This document shows, piece after piece, positions 33,958 to 44,325 of a stretch of DNA of 64,000 nucleotides (positions are counted from its first letter, which is position 1; the number at the start of each line of letters is the position of its first letter). The DNA lies in NCBI RefSeq assembly GCF_014839805.1, contig NC_051126.1, forward strand, positions 10,858,609 through 10,922,608, written 5' to 3'. A program made the translations under genes and the position numbers. Origin of the DNA: Manduca sexta. Its lineage: Eukaryota; Arthropoda; Insecta; Lepidoptera; Sphingidae. The notes under the pieces were generated by a model. That model ran no database searches. It saw only the letters and a list, made by a program, of their open reading frames with translations, and was not told the DNA's origin.

Positions 33958-34150
33958 GTGTTTTTTTTTATTGCCTTGTATGAGAAGACGAGCTTGCCGT
34001 TCCGCCTGGTGTTAAGCGTCCGCCCATAAAAAGTAGAAACACCATCCAACACCTTGAATTACAAAGTATTGTTTGGTGTTCCACTGTGCTCGCTATCCTA
34101 AGGCATGAGATGTTAAATCTTATTATGTATATATGTAGATTGTAGCTAAA
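33958..34150 (-). mobile_element. Repeat C, 3' half
   Basis: It starts with a T-run at 33,962, then agaagacgagcttgccg, aacaccatccaacacc and gcatgagatgttaaatc. The 5' half is missing. Confidence 0.7.
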
Positions 34151-34187
34151 GTACATGGCCCATCTAGGCAGTGCTCAGTTGTTCTTA

Positions 34188-34255
34188 ATTGTGCCAAGTA
34201 CCATGCTTTAAGCCAATTTATACACCCATAATTGGCTTAAAACTTGGCGGACAAT
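34188..34255. repeat. 68-nt hairpin, pre-miRNA-like
   Basis: Arms: attgtgccaagt, a 7-nt bulge, then tttaagccaatt; an 11-nt loop; then aattggcttaaa, acttggc and acaat. The inner 12 bp pair perfectly. It lies just past the repeat C copy. It could be a small transposon relic instead of an RNA gene. Confidence 0.5.
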
Positions 34256-35465
34256 AATGTGGGATCCAGTAAGCTTTGTTGTACATCACGGTTAGAAACA
34301 GTCCAAGTTCCTGATGCCATGGTACGAATGTTTGGAGTCATACGTAGGAGTGCTGGAGATTTTGAGGGAGAAGATTGGCTAATATGCAAATAAAATCGGA
34401 GTAGTTTAGTTTTTGTTTTCGACCTTACAGGAACTTTCTGCGCATAAATTCAAGTTTTCAGTGTTATTGTTGGTGTTTATGAGAGTTATTTATTATGTAC
34501 TTAACTATAATATAGATAAATAAATATATATATGGATGTTTGAATGGCCATAAATCGACGGTTAAAAGGCTAATTGCCCTAAGCGACATTATTATAATTC
34601 TATAGAAGTGAGGTCTAAGTTTAGTTTTACTTTAATATAAAACTCGGTAGATATATGTAAAATAACTACATTGCCTTTATTAGTATACATTGCAACTTTT
34701 TGAACTAAAACCAAATATATAGGTATTAATATATGATTTCGCGAGAAATATATCGAAAATAACTTATGTGTAGCTGTTTTCAATAAACGATTCCAATCTC
34801 AGTATTAGACTAAGACTATATTTTAATAAAGCAAACAGTTAAATTGTTATGATTTTTTTTTATTAAAATCAAAACTCATTCTGCTAAAAAGTTTACTGAT
34901 TGTCGCTTAGATGAGATTGCATTTCAAACGTCAATATGGATGGGGCTTGGGATTATACGAGCAACTTATTCGTCTCGCCTAGTTTAAAAAACTGACAAAC
35001 TGTGCTGCGAAAATGTGTTCATACTTACAAAATTTTGTAGTATTTAATATGCTTGAAGTGGGTAAGCGGCAAGTAACTTCTTTCTACTAAGCGTTATTAT
35101 CACATTTGCAGTTTCGAGAAAATTTTCACTCTTTATTCAAATACATCCAACATTTTCCAGTTCTCTGTCGAGATATTAATATTTACCAGCATTTTATTTT
35201 GTTCTTGGCGTTTTCTACCGGCCCGTGAATGTTCTACAAATTTTTGAATAAAATATGAACGTACCGCGCCAAATGATAAAAGTAGCTAAATCATTTTAAT
35301 GGTTTCATGTTTTGTGTAATGTTATGGAAATTATATGGTTCACTGAAATTACTGATCTTTCTAGTAGTATTTGGGACACGCCGCACCAGTTTTCGTTTAC
35401 CGTCAGTTTTCTGTTAGCACAAGTTCTTACTAGTGTGACAGTTCGGTTTTTGGTGACAAATAGTG
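34256..35465. other. AT-rich noncoding DNA
   Basis: Frames at 34,592 and 35,414 (60-63 codons) are unsupported. Nothing assigned. Confidence 0.4.
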
Positions 35466-35469
35466 ACAT

Positions 35470-35880
35470 ACCTTAATATTGTAACACTGTATTTGAAAAG
35501 TCGCATTCGGGGATCAGTCTTTGTGTGTATGGCGTCAAGCAGGCTGGCATATTTTTTGTTAACTAGCAAGAAATAATCATCTCTGTCAGCCGACACTCTA
35601 TTTAAACCAGCGGACTAGAGGCACGTGTGCCAGTAGCGGCACGCGTCATAATAATTCGGACACGCCATTACGCCAATAATAATTCAGAATATATGCCAAT
35701 AAAAAAAAGTTAGGAAAAAAAAAAAGTAAAAAAAAGATCACCAGAAATGGGCACCCGATTATCTAAAAGCACTGGATGGCACGTTACAATCACATTTTTT
35801 TGTCATTATTAATAGCACGTTGTCCAATAAAGGTTTGCCATCCCTGATCTAGACCATCTAGTGCAGTGGGGTTAATGGGA
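35470..35880 (+). mobile_element. Repeat E split by a hAT-type MITE
   Basis: The left piece (35,470-35,607) has gcattcggggatcagtc, caggctggcatat and atctctgtcagccgac. After the insert, ccatctagtgcagtgggg (about 35,854-35,871) is the E 3' hairpin strand. The 5' palindrome is lost. Confidence 0.65.
35608..35846. mobile_element. hAT-type MITE in repeat E
   Basis: The insert starts CAGCGGACTAGAGGCACG and ends aaaggtttgccatcCCTG, so the outer bases are CAG...CTG as in hAT elements. It is flanked by 8-mers atttaaac (35,600-35,607) and atctagac (35,847-35,854), identical at six of eight positions. The 239-bp length leaves no room for a transposase. A-rich text fills the centre. Confidence 0.6.
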
Positions 35881-36506
35881 TGATGTACCGCTCCCGTAGA
35901 AACAACATGTGTTAAAGAATGACATTAATGAAATAATCGGAATTTATCTAAGGGCCGGCGCTTATATGGTGGAGAGCAGTGCAGAGAGTCAACCAACACA
36001 ACAGTATAACGCAATTTTTGTTAATTGATTTTGAATATTATTTCAATATGGACAATGTCGATAATAGTTTGACAGTAAAAAATATTCTGTGCCCTAATTC
36101 ACAAACCTAATCAACTATAATACGCTACATAAGAAACCATTATAAAGTCGCTGCAATTCCCGTTATACCATAAGTGGAGGAGCGACACGAGAAAATAGCA
36201 TCTCAGGGGGACTCAAAATCCTTCAACGTGTCCGGCGACGTCCACATCGGTCCGGCTTTATTACCACGCTATTAAACCAGTTCCCTCGTGGTCCCGTCTC
36301 ATTTCTCTATTTAATTTAAAATTGTAGGTCACTTCTAAATTCCGTTACTAAATTAAACCACATACTTATCTTCTTGAAGATAACTTTACAATAAGTCACT
36401 CAAGTTGTAGATGTAATATAAATAACGTAAAATTTGAAGAAAATAAATACTAATAATCGCACTTTCAGTCAGATATACTTTCATGTACACAACATATTCA
36501 CAATCT
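35881..36506. other. Noncoding DNA
   Basis: A GC-richer phrase near 36,220-36,300 (acgtgtccggcgacgtcc) is not part of any repeat recognised here. No gene supported. Confidence 0.4.
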
Positions 36507-37003
36507 TCTAATATATAAAATTCTCGTGTCACAATGTTTGTCTCCGTACTCCTCCGAAACGGCTTTACCGATTTTAACCAAATTTTGCATGCATATTCAG
36601 TAGGTCTGAGAATCGGCTAACATCTATTTTTCATACCCCTAAGTGTTAAGGGTTGTCCACCCTTAACATTTTTTTTATAATTCTATACAAATTTTTATTT
36701 TTTTTATTTTTTTTTTATTATGTCGCATTAAAAAATACATTCAACCCTAAATTTATACCCTTCTATCACCAACCCCGATTTTTTTAAAAAAAAATGTTAA
36801 GGGTAAAACAAAGTCCCCCGCTGCATCAGTCTGCCTGAACGTGTTAAACTCAAAAACTACCCAACGTATTAAGATGAAATTTGGTATGGAACAGTTTGAG
36901 ACCCTGGGAAGAACATAGGCTCCCGGGAAACTACTACTTTTATAACGGAAAACTTTAGCCTGAAAAACTTTATAACGCGGGCGGAGCCGCGGGCAAAAGC
37001 TAG
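36507..37003 (+). mobile_element. Chimeric non-autonomous Helitron
   Basis: The 5' end (TCTAATATATAAAATTCTCG, then acaatgtttgtctccg) is of a different type from the Helitrons at 21,118 and 56,885. The last 190 bp (acaaagtcccccgctgcatc, cctgggaagaacatagg, gcgggcggagccgcgg, CTAG at 37,000-37,003, then T) are nearly identical to theirs. A hairpin gttaaggg/cccttaac lies at about 36,647-36,669. Confidence 0.75.
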
Positions 37004-37109
37004 TAAACTATAAAATAATTAAACGTCTATAAAGTTTAACCGAGATTTTTGGTGTAAATATTCATTGTTCATGGATGAATTTTGGCACAATGTTAGTACA
37101 TAGAATACT

Positions 37110-37277
37110 TTTTATCCCGTTCCCACGTAACATCAAATGTAGTATAACAAAACGAAATTTGGTATGTAGATAGTTTAAGACCCTGGGAAGCTTATAGGAT
37201 ACTATCCCGGGAAAATATATAATGGGACTTTTATCCCGGAAAACTCCTTCACGGGGCCAAACGCGAGCAAAAGCTAG
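37110..37277 (+). mobile_element. Helitron 3' fragment
   Basis: It includes accctgggaagcttatagg, gacttttatcccggaaaac and AAAAGCTAG ending at 37,277, followed by T. The hairpin is partly lost. It is closest to the Helitron at 50,140. Confidence 0.65.
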
Positions 37278-37530
37278 TTACTTATAAAATCACAAGCATA
37301 CTACCTTATCCTGATACGCAGCTAGTACATACCGACTAGGCGTAAACCTTGATCCGAACCCAAGTAATTTATTGTAATAAAACCCATTTTACTTTGACTT
37401 CAGTTCATCTGTTATCTAACCTATCACACAAAATCCCGTACCACTTACCTTCTCAGAATCTCGGTACGCAGATTTACCGATTACAGAACATGTTTGAGCC
37501 CCATAGCTACAGCTGGTCTTAAGACTTAAG

Positions 37531-38375
37531 GATCGTTCGAATAATGTTGTGTCTCCTCGCATATATGAAGATCGTGTTTTGGATGAAATTCGCAATCTGC
37601 GTACTGAGATGTTAAATAAATTTGATAATCAAAACTCCACCTTTGAAAAATTCAACAGCATGCTATCTCAAGTGCAAAAGATGTGAGTAATTTGAATGCA
37701 AAATATGCTTAAATGCGAGAGGAATTGAATGAAGCTTTAAATACTATTCAGTTCCTTTCTGAATATCATGATGATAATTTAAAACTTAACGACAAAATTA
37801 AAAGTTCCACGTCGGAATTGATTGCACAGAATACTACAATGCAAAGCAAGATAACAGAATTGAACACAAAAATCGTACAATTGGAACAACACGCGAGGGA
37901 AAACAACATCGAAATTCAGGGTGTGCCAGAACGTAAAAACGAAAATTTGCTCAATGTTGTCAAAAACATAAGCAAAACTGTAGCCTTTGATTTAGAAGAA
38001 CACAATATAATGGCATTTCATAGAGTTGCTAAGTTGAATCCTGAATCGAGTCGTCCTCGCAACATCGTTGTTAAATTAAATAGCCAGCGCACACGAGACA
38101 ATTTTCTGGCTTCGGTTAAAATTTTTAATAGGAACAGCAATAACATCAAGTTGAATACTACGCATATTGGATATTCAGGTCAGCAACTCCCCATTTTCTT
38201 GACCGAGCATCTATCCCCTGAAAACAAAAAACTTCACGCTGCTACTAGAGTGGCAGCCAAAGAGAAGGGTTACAAGTTTGTTTGGGTACGAAATGGACGT
38301 ATCTTCGTGCGTAAAGAAATTACTACCGACCACATATTAATCAGAACAACGGATTGCTTACAAAATCTTTGTTAA
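37531..38375 (+). pseudogene. LINE ORF1, FP-domain RNA-binding protein
   Basis: ORF1 proteins of LINEs coat the element RNA. The N-terminal part is in another frame (from 37,531) and joins the main 220-residue frame at 37,713 after a lost base near 37,680 and a TAA at 37,710. The main frame has a coiled coil of about 60 residues (heptads around TSELIAQNTTMQSKITELN), then the phrase ENNIEIQGVPE, which opens the FP-like domain, and FVWVRNGRIFVRK near the end. This domain is shared with a baculovirus protein family, but in lepidopteran genomes it is usual in LINE ORF1, so no virus is implied. No zinc finger is visible in what remains. Confidence 0.85.
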
Positions 38376-38457
38376 TATAATACTTCACTTCGCTCTATTT
38401 ATATGTTTTTTGTTTTTATTGTTTCATTTGGTTATATGTTACTTAAAACTGTTTTAA

Positions 38458-41362
38458 ATCACCTTCAAACTAAATATATATTATCAAAATGTAAGAGGCT
38501 TAAGAACCAAGGCGGAGGATTTTTATGTCTCGGTTTTAAAGAACAATTACGATGTTATAATCATAACGGAATCTTGGCTGAATGATGGAGTATTTGATTA
38601 CGAGCTATTTGATCATCGTTATGATGTATTTCGTCGTGACAGATCATCAACCTGTACATATATAAATAAGAGAGATGGCGGTGGGGTCCTCGTTGGCGTC
38701 CTTAAGAAACATAAAGTGTCACGTCGTAACAATTGGGAAACGCCCTGTGAAGATCTTTGGCTCTCTTTGAAAATAGGCAAGGTAACCATTAATATTTGCA
38801 CCTTGTACATACCACCCCCCGTCAACCATGACTACGTAGACATATTTCTTAAAAATATGACGCAACTCATCGATTATGTCAAATCCAATAAAACTTTAAA
38901 TGCCGTTGAACCCCTCTTCCTCGTTGTTGGAGATTTTAATATGGGGGAAATTGATTGGCGTCAACGTCCAAGTTCACCTCTTTTAGCTCTAGAACCTCTT
39001 AAAAGTGGTCTGTCTAATTTGTTCTTGGATACGTTGGCCTATTGTGATCTACAGCAAAACAATACAATATTAAACATTAATAACAGAATACTTGATTTAG
39101 TTTTAAGCAAAGGCTCTCCTCACATCACAGTCGAGCGCGCGGATAACTTTTTTGTAACACCTGATTTACATCATCCACCACTTGACATAACTATTGAAAA
39201 TTCATGCAATACTACAATTAAATCTTCGTCAGATATGTCACTTAATTTCTACAAAACCAATTATGAGGCTGTTAATAATGACCTAAAATTAGTGAACTGG
39301 CCTGCAATACTTCACATCCTGTTGATCATAATGTCAAATGTTTCTATGACATTCTTAATCCTATAATTAACCAACATACTCCACTCCGTAGACCGCGCAA
39401 TAATTGCTATCCGGCTTGGTTCTCGAGGCCTTTATTGAAAGCTTTAAGAAATAAGGCTAAATATCATGCACGTTTTAAAAATATGGCAATATGATGGACA
39501 AATTACAATACGATGTTACCAGAAAACGTTGTGATTTATTAATAGTAAGTTGCTACAATGATTTTAAAAAGAAAGCAGTCAGTGACTTAAAAACTCGACC
39601 CAAATACTTTTGGAACATTTTTAAAGACAATTCTAAGAATAGTGCCTCTTTACCTAACATAATGACTTTGCATGACGAAAAAGCAAAGGGAGGACAACGG
39701 ATTTGTGAGTTATTTTCAAAGCATTTTCAAAGTGTTTATTTAAACGTCAGCAGTTCAAATTTTACTAATCATCGTACATCCCATTATAATAATTTCTTCC
39801 ATGGTACTCCATACAATATGTGTATAGTTAGAGAAGACGAGGTATTAAAACAACTTCTTCAACTGGATGTGAACAAAGGACCAGGCCCCGATTCGATTCC
39901 ACCTATCTTTCTTAAAAAATGTGCGTGTAACTTAAGTAAGCCTCTAACGATAATTTTCAATCATTCATTGCGATCCGGAGTTTTTCCTGTACAGTGGAAA
40001 ATAGCACATTTGACTCCCATTCATAAAGGAGGTAATCTGGATAATATTGTCCATTACCGTCCAATATCCATTTTGTCTGCAATTGGGAAAGTCTTAGAAG
40101 CAATTGTCAATAAAAAATTACTTGCTCACTTCCGGCCATTATTAGACTCAAATCAACATGGGTTTTTTGCCTCGTAGGTCTACTAATACCAACCTGGTTG
40201 ATTATGTGTCGGATATTTTAGATGAAATGGATAGTGGTGGTGAAGTACACGCGATATACACTGACTTTAGAAAAGCCTTTGATTTAGTTAATCATGACTA
40301 TCTTTTATGCAAATTAACTGATATGGGCATTCACGGGTCATTACTTAGATGGTGCGAATCATATATACGTAATCGTTCTCAATTGGTTTGTATACGTGGT
40401 TTCAAATCTCGGGTATGTACAGTTCCATCAGGAGTTCCTCAGGGCTCTCATCTGGGTCCTTTATTTTTTCTTGTGTACATAAATGACATAAAGCATGTAA
40501 TACGATCGAAATTTAAATTATACGCTGATGATTTAAAAATATATCGCACTATACATACTCAGTCAGACGAACTTATTCTTCAAACCGATTTAAATGATGT
40601 ACAAAAGTGGAGTTCTGAAAATCATATGTTTCTGAATTTAGATAAATGTTACCATATAAAATTTTCACGAAAAAAACATCCTAGTCAGACAACTTATTAC
40701 ATAAATAATATCCCACTAACTGAAGTAAAAACTATACGCGACTTGGGGGTTATCCTCGACAGTGCTATGAGCTTTAGATTCCACGTAGATAATATTACAG
40801 CCAAATGCTCTCAATTATCTGGTTTTATCAATCGCCAAATGAAAATTTTTAGACAACCGAGCCTAACAATCCTTATTTATAATACAATAGTTCGTGGCAT
40901 TGTGGAATACTGCAGCAATGTATGGAATCCAGTGTATCAAGTCCATATTAATAGGATTGAACGCATACAGAAACGCTTTTTGTACCAACTCGCGTATAGT
41001 GACAACAGATGCTCACAATTTCAATCATACGACCAACGTCTTTCGTATTACAAAATGGAATCTTTAGTTACACGTCGAAAAATAGCAGATATAATGTTTT
41101 TATATAAACTTATACATTACCATGTAGACCTCCCCGAATTCCTAGAACGTATAAAATTTACTGTACCCCGTTCCAACAGTCGTCTATGCAATCGAAAAAG
41201 TTTTATCATCCTGTCGCAAGAACAAACCTGGGTCAGCATTCCCCTATTTACCGAATGATCTCTGCATGTAACAATATTCACGGTGATATAGATGTGTTTC
41301 GCCTTGATTCTTTAGCCTCATTTAAAAAAAAATACGTGTATTATATGCACTTTAGAGTCTAA
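38458..41362 (+). pseudogene. LINE ORF2, endonuclease-reverse transcriptase
   Basis: The endonuclease domain is open from 38,458 to 39,366. It shows YQNVRGLRT, ITESWL and GDFNMGEIDW. The last active-site region reads PDLHHPPL in place of the usual SDHHP, so catalysis may be lost. The reverse transcriptase follows in pieces: NKGPGPDSIPP, HLTPIHKGG, HYRPISILS, YTDFRKAFD (motif A), PSGVPQGSHLGPL (motif B), YADD (motif C, near 40,520) and RDLGVILD. The frame changes near 39,300-39,320, 39,480, 40,165 and 41,215. The frame then runs to a TAA at 41,360-41,362. No start codon is clear: an in-frame TAA lies at 38,455. Confidence 0.9.
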
Positions 41363-41574
41363 GCAGTGATACTATCACTAATCACAAATCTAATCAGTAT
41401 TTTGACTGACTTATTTAAGTAAACGCAAGCCCATTTCGCATGTAGTGTTCACATCTAGAAGGGCACAATGTTATTGCTACGTACCCTATTATCGCATGTA
41501 CTACTTTATATGTTTTAAAATTAATATTGTACCCAGTTTTGTGAACCAAAAAAAAAAAAAAAAAAAAAAAAAAA
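41363..41574 (+). other. LINE 3' UTR and A tail
   Basis: The UTR follows the ORF2 stop and ends cagttttgtgaacc. A perfect run of 27 A's occupies 41,548-41,574. No AATAAA is seen close to the tail. Confidence 0.85.
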
Positions 41575-41736
41575 GACAATCCTAAGGCACGCAACCATTT
41601 TGTATCTAAATCCCCTTCAGAGTTTAATCCAATTTATCAGTAGTAATATCGCGAGGATTTGAAAAAGTTTTATTGATTTTTTGTCACATTGTGGCATAAA
41701 CATGCAATACATCTATGAAATTACAATAAAACTAAG

Positions 41737-42296
41737 GACTAACCATTAATTGAAAAGTAGGAGACTGGTGAATGAAGGTCATGCACACATATCAACTCAG
41801 AGAGGGATCGTCACTGTAACGTCTTTCGCCTCGCCTAATTCCTCAACCTAACGTAAGCACGTAACCATCGAACAGTAACTCTGGTACGACGACTCAACTA
41901 CGGCTCACTGACCACTGGTTGACATGGTTAGCACCAAAGGGCGCAATCGCGGGCACGACGAGCCGCAAGCGCAGGAACTGCAAGTTGACCACGCACCGCA
42001 CCGCCGTTCGTAAGCTTGTTCCTAGGTGAGGCGATTATGTTACTATTCCGATTAGCGTGCTTTGCAATAAAGAGTTTCATAAAATGAATTCTGCACGGCA
42101 CGAGCGGATACGGTGGCGATCCCTTTCCGAGTTGATATGTGTGCCTTGAATACCGTCAGAAACCATGCTGAAGCTGTGATTACCGATAGGTGTAATACCT
42201 ACATAATACATCCATTATATTATAATAAAGCGAAAGACTAACCATTAATTGAAAAGTCTGAGAAATAATACCGTCAGAAACCAGGTTGAAGCTGTG
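41737..42296. repeat. Local duplication with a foldback insert
   Basis: Phrase X (actaaccattaattgaaaag) is at 41,740 and 42,238. Phrase Y (ataccgtcagaaacca) is at 42,150 and 42,268. X and Y are about 413 bp apart in the first copy but 33 bp apart in the second. The extra DNA (about 41,760-42,149) carries inverted arms at 41,782-41,821 and 42,106-42,145 (gcacacatatcaactc and complement). The interior is GC-richer and noncoding. Confidence 0.6.
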
Positions 42297-42519
42297 GTTG
42301 TCGATGGATCCGTGAATGTGGCAGTTGGAACACGTTAGTTAGTTTGAAACTGCCCTTATTAGCTATTCTACAAGCAAAATTTCGGCTTTGATTGTTAATA
42401 ATTAAGGTTTCCGAAAGTTGGTGTTGTCATTTCGGTAATTTGACTGCGGTTTCAATTGTTTTGTTGTTAATGTAGTGAATATTTTTGTATATGAATTAAG
42501 CATTAAAAATAAGAATGAT
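42297..42519. other. Noncoding spacer
   Basis: Nothing recognised. Confidence 0.35.
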
Positions 42520-42836
42520 ATCAGCCATGTATTATATACTGTCCCACTACGGGGCACGAACCTCTTCTATTGCTGAGAAGGATTAGGCCTTAGTCCACCA
42601 CGCTGGCGTAGTGCGAATTAGTAGACTTCACATACCCTTAAAATTCTAATAGAGCACTTCTCAGGTACACAGATTTCCCTACGATATTTTTCTTCACCAT
42701 TAAAGCAAGCGATAATTCACAAACAATACACAAATTAAATTTTAGAAAAGTCAGAGGTTTGTGCCCTTGGGTTTGAACCTGCTGACATTCGTCTCGGCAG
42801 TCCGTTGCACAACCAACTAGGCTATCGCTGATTTAG
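42520..42836 (-). mobile_element. SINE B, full length
   Basis: On the minus strand the head (complement of gggtttgaacctgctgac and ccaactaggctatcgc) carries the Pol III B and A boxes. The body has ttcaccattaaagcaagcg and cttagtccaccacgctgg complements, and the tail side reads tgtattatatactgtccc. This is the reference copy for family B. It resembles Metulj-type SINEs of butterflies, but that name is from memory. Confidence 0.8.
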
Positions 42837-43535
42837 CATTAACTAAGTGTAAATCGTGGCCATAACGTTATTCCCTGTATTATTAGGTATTAGGCGTGAC
42901 TAACCTAACCGTACCTTTAAATTCTCAATCACAATGTATTGCCAACCCAGTGCTTCATAATCGCAACTTCTTAATAGTTTAGCTCCTGTTTTTGAGCTGT
43001 TGTTTACAATACGCATTAGTTAATCACATTTGGGGTAACATTTTCTTAAAAAAGTAATATATTTATCCTACTTTATTACAATACCCGATGGTCACAGGTC
43101 GACCCAAAATCGTTAAATAACTCACGAATATAACCTAACGTTCGTTTCGATTTTAAATTCACACCGTATTATGAGAGTAACAAGATTAAAAATCACACCT
43201 CAAAGTAACATTACTGTAACAAAGGGAAAAATTCATCACGACACTGCCTTGCCAGGATTGTAATGAGAATTTAAATATTTGACTGGATAAATCTCATGAA
43301 GAGCCGCTCTGTAGACATATTTGTCGACAATGTGAATCGCAGGCTCGACCGGAGTAGCACCACAGAAAACTAACATGAAGATTACTTCATAAACTTATAT
43401 ACTTAATAACTTGCTGTGGCGTTTCGTATATTCATGCCTCCGAAAGCCCAAACACAACCATTCCATCCCTTTTAGATCAGCAGCATATAACTGATTGTAA
43501 ATGGAATAGGCTTCAGATAAAGTGTCCCCTAATAT
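42837..43535. other. Noncoding DNA
   Basis: Nothing recognised apart from short A+T-rich runs. Confidence 0.4.
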
Positions 43536-43640
43536 TGATACAATTTTGCCGGCTCGAAACCGGATATACTATAAGTTTACCACGGAATACGACATATCTG
43601 CGCATGCCACTATGGCGGGTTATACACCTTCTGTACTGAA
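43536..43640 (-). mobile_element. Repeat E, middle fragment
   Basis: It has attttgccggctcgaaaccg and gccactatggcgggtta. Both ends of the element are lost. Confidence 0.55.
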
Positions 43641-43912
43641 GTCCTGTCATCTGCTCACTATTGCTATCTACCGGTATCTATTATTCCGATCTATGCTATC
43701 TAAACGGTTGTTGATCTCCAAGACTAAGTACGTAAGTAGGCGTTGCCTCGAGCAATAAAGGAGGGCATTCGCAGTAACTTCTCAGTGGCATCCGGAGTAC
43801 TCGCGTAAAAACCTATGGGAATGAATAAACAACGCCGAGTTTGGGGAAATAACACCGTAAGGGCTGATGCGAATGTTGTGAATATTTCGATTAAGATGTT
43901 TTTTATATGTCC

Positions 43913-44080
43913 ATGGCTATGTGACCCCACTGCACTGGTAAGTGGAGGGGTCCAATATAATGTCGACTGACGAGAGATGATTACCCCTCGGTCGACACAA
44001 TTATGCCGGTCTGTTGAAACCGGATATACACGGGCTGTTCCCAAAACGCAACACACTTACGTGAGCCATTATGACGGTTT
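43913..44080 (-). mobile_element. Repeat E, 3' part
   Basis: It includes gtgaccccactgcactgg, gtcgactgacgagagatg, cctcggtcgacacaattatg and cttacgtgagccattatg. The 5' palindrome is missing. It is followed at once by a SINE B. Confidence 0.75.
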
Positions 44081-44094
44081 TATCGATATTAAAA

Positions 44095-44325
44095 AATTCC
44101 AGCCCTGTAGTAAATTCTCTACTACTCAGAAGGTTTTGGCCTTAGTTTGCCACACTGGTCTGGTGCGGGTTGGCAGACTGCACTTACCCTCAAAATTCTT
44201 ATGGAGAATTCTCAGGTATTTAGGTTTCCTCGCGATGTTTTCCTTCAACGTTAAAGCAAGCGATAATCGACAATACACACGTAAATTCGAAAAGTATGCC
44301 TTGGGTTTTGAACTTAAATGATCTA
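44095..44325 (-). mobile_element. SINE B, without the head
   Basis: It has ctactactcagaaggttttg, tctggtgcgggttggcag, gatgttttccttcaacg and ttaaagcaagcgataatc. The tRNA-like head stops early (gccttgggttttgaact). Confidence 0.7.

Larger units (their letters stand above)
37531..41574 (+). mobile_element. LINE (CR1/jockey group), degenerate, 5'-truncated
   Basis: A two-ORF non-LTR retrotransposon: ORF1, an 82-bp gap, ORF2 (endonuclease plus reverse transcriptase), a 187-bp 3' UTR and a 27-A tail. Recognisable coding starts near 37,531 without an ORF1 start or 5' UTR, so the 5' end is missing. I found no target duplication around it. Lesions: a 1-nt loss near 37,680, a stop at 37,710, and four single-base frame changes in ORF2. 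Copying would occur by nicking the target with the endonuclease and priming reverse transcription there, as in all LINEs. It is not active as it stands. Clade is judged from the RT motifs; the A tail favours jockey-like relatives. Confidence 0.9.

Noticed and set aside
37713..38375. FP-domain protein as an integrated baculovirus gene
   Set aside because: It is followed by endonuclease and reverse transcriptase and an A tail, the standard order for a LINE. The FP domain is usual in lepidopteran LINE ORF1.
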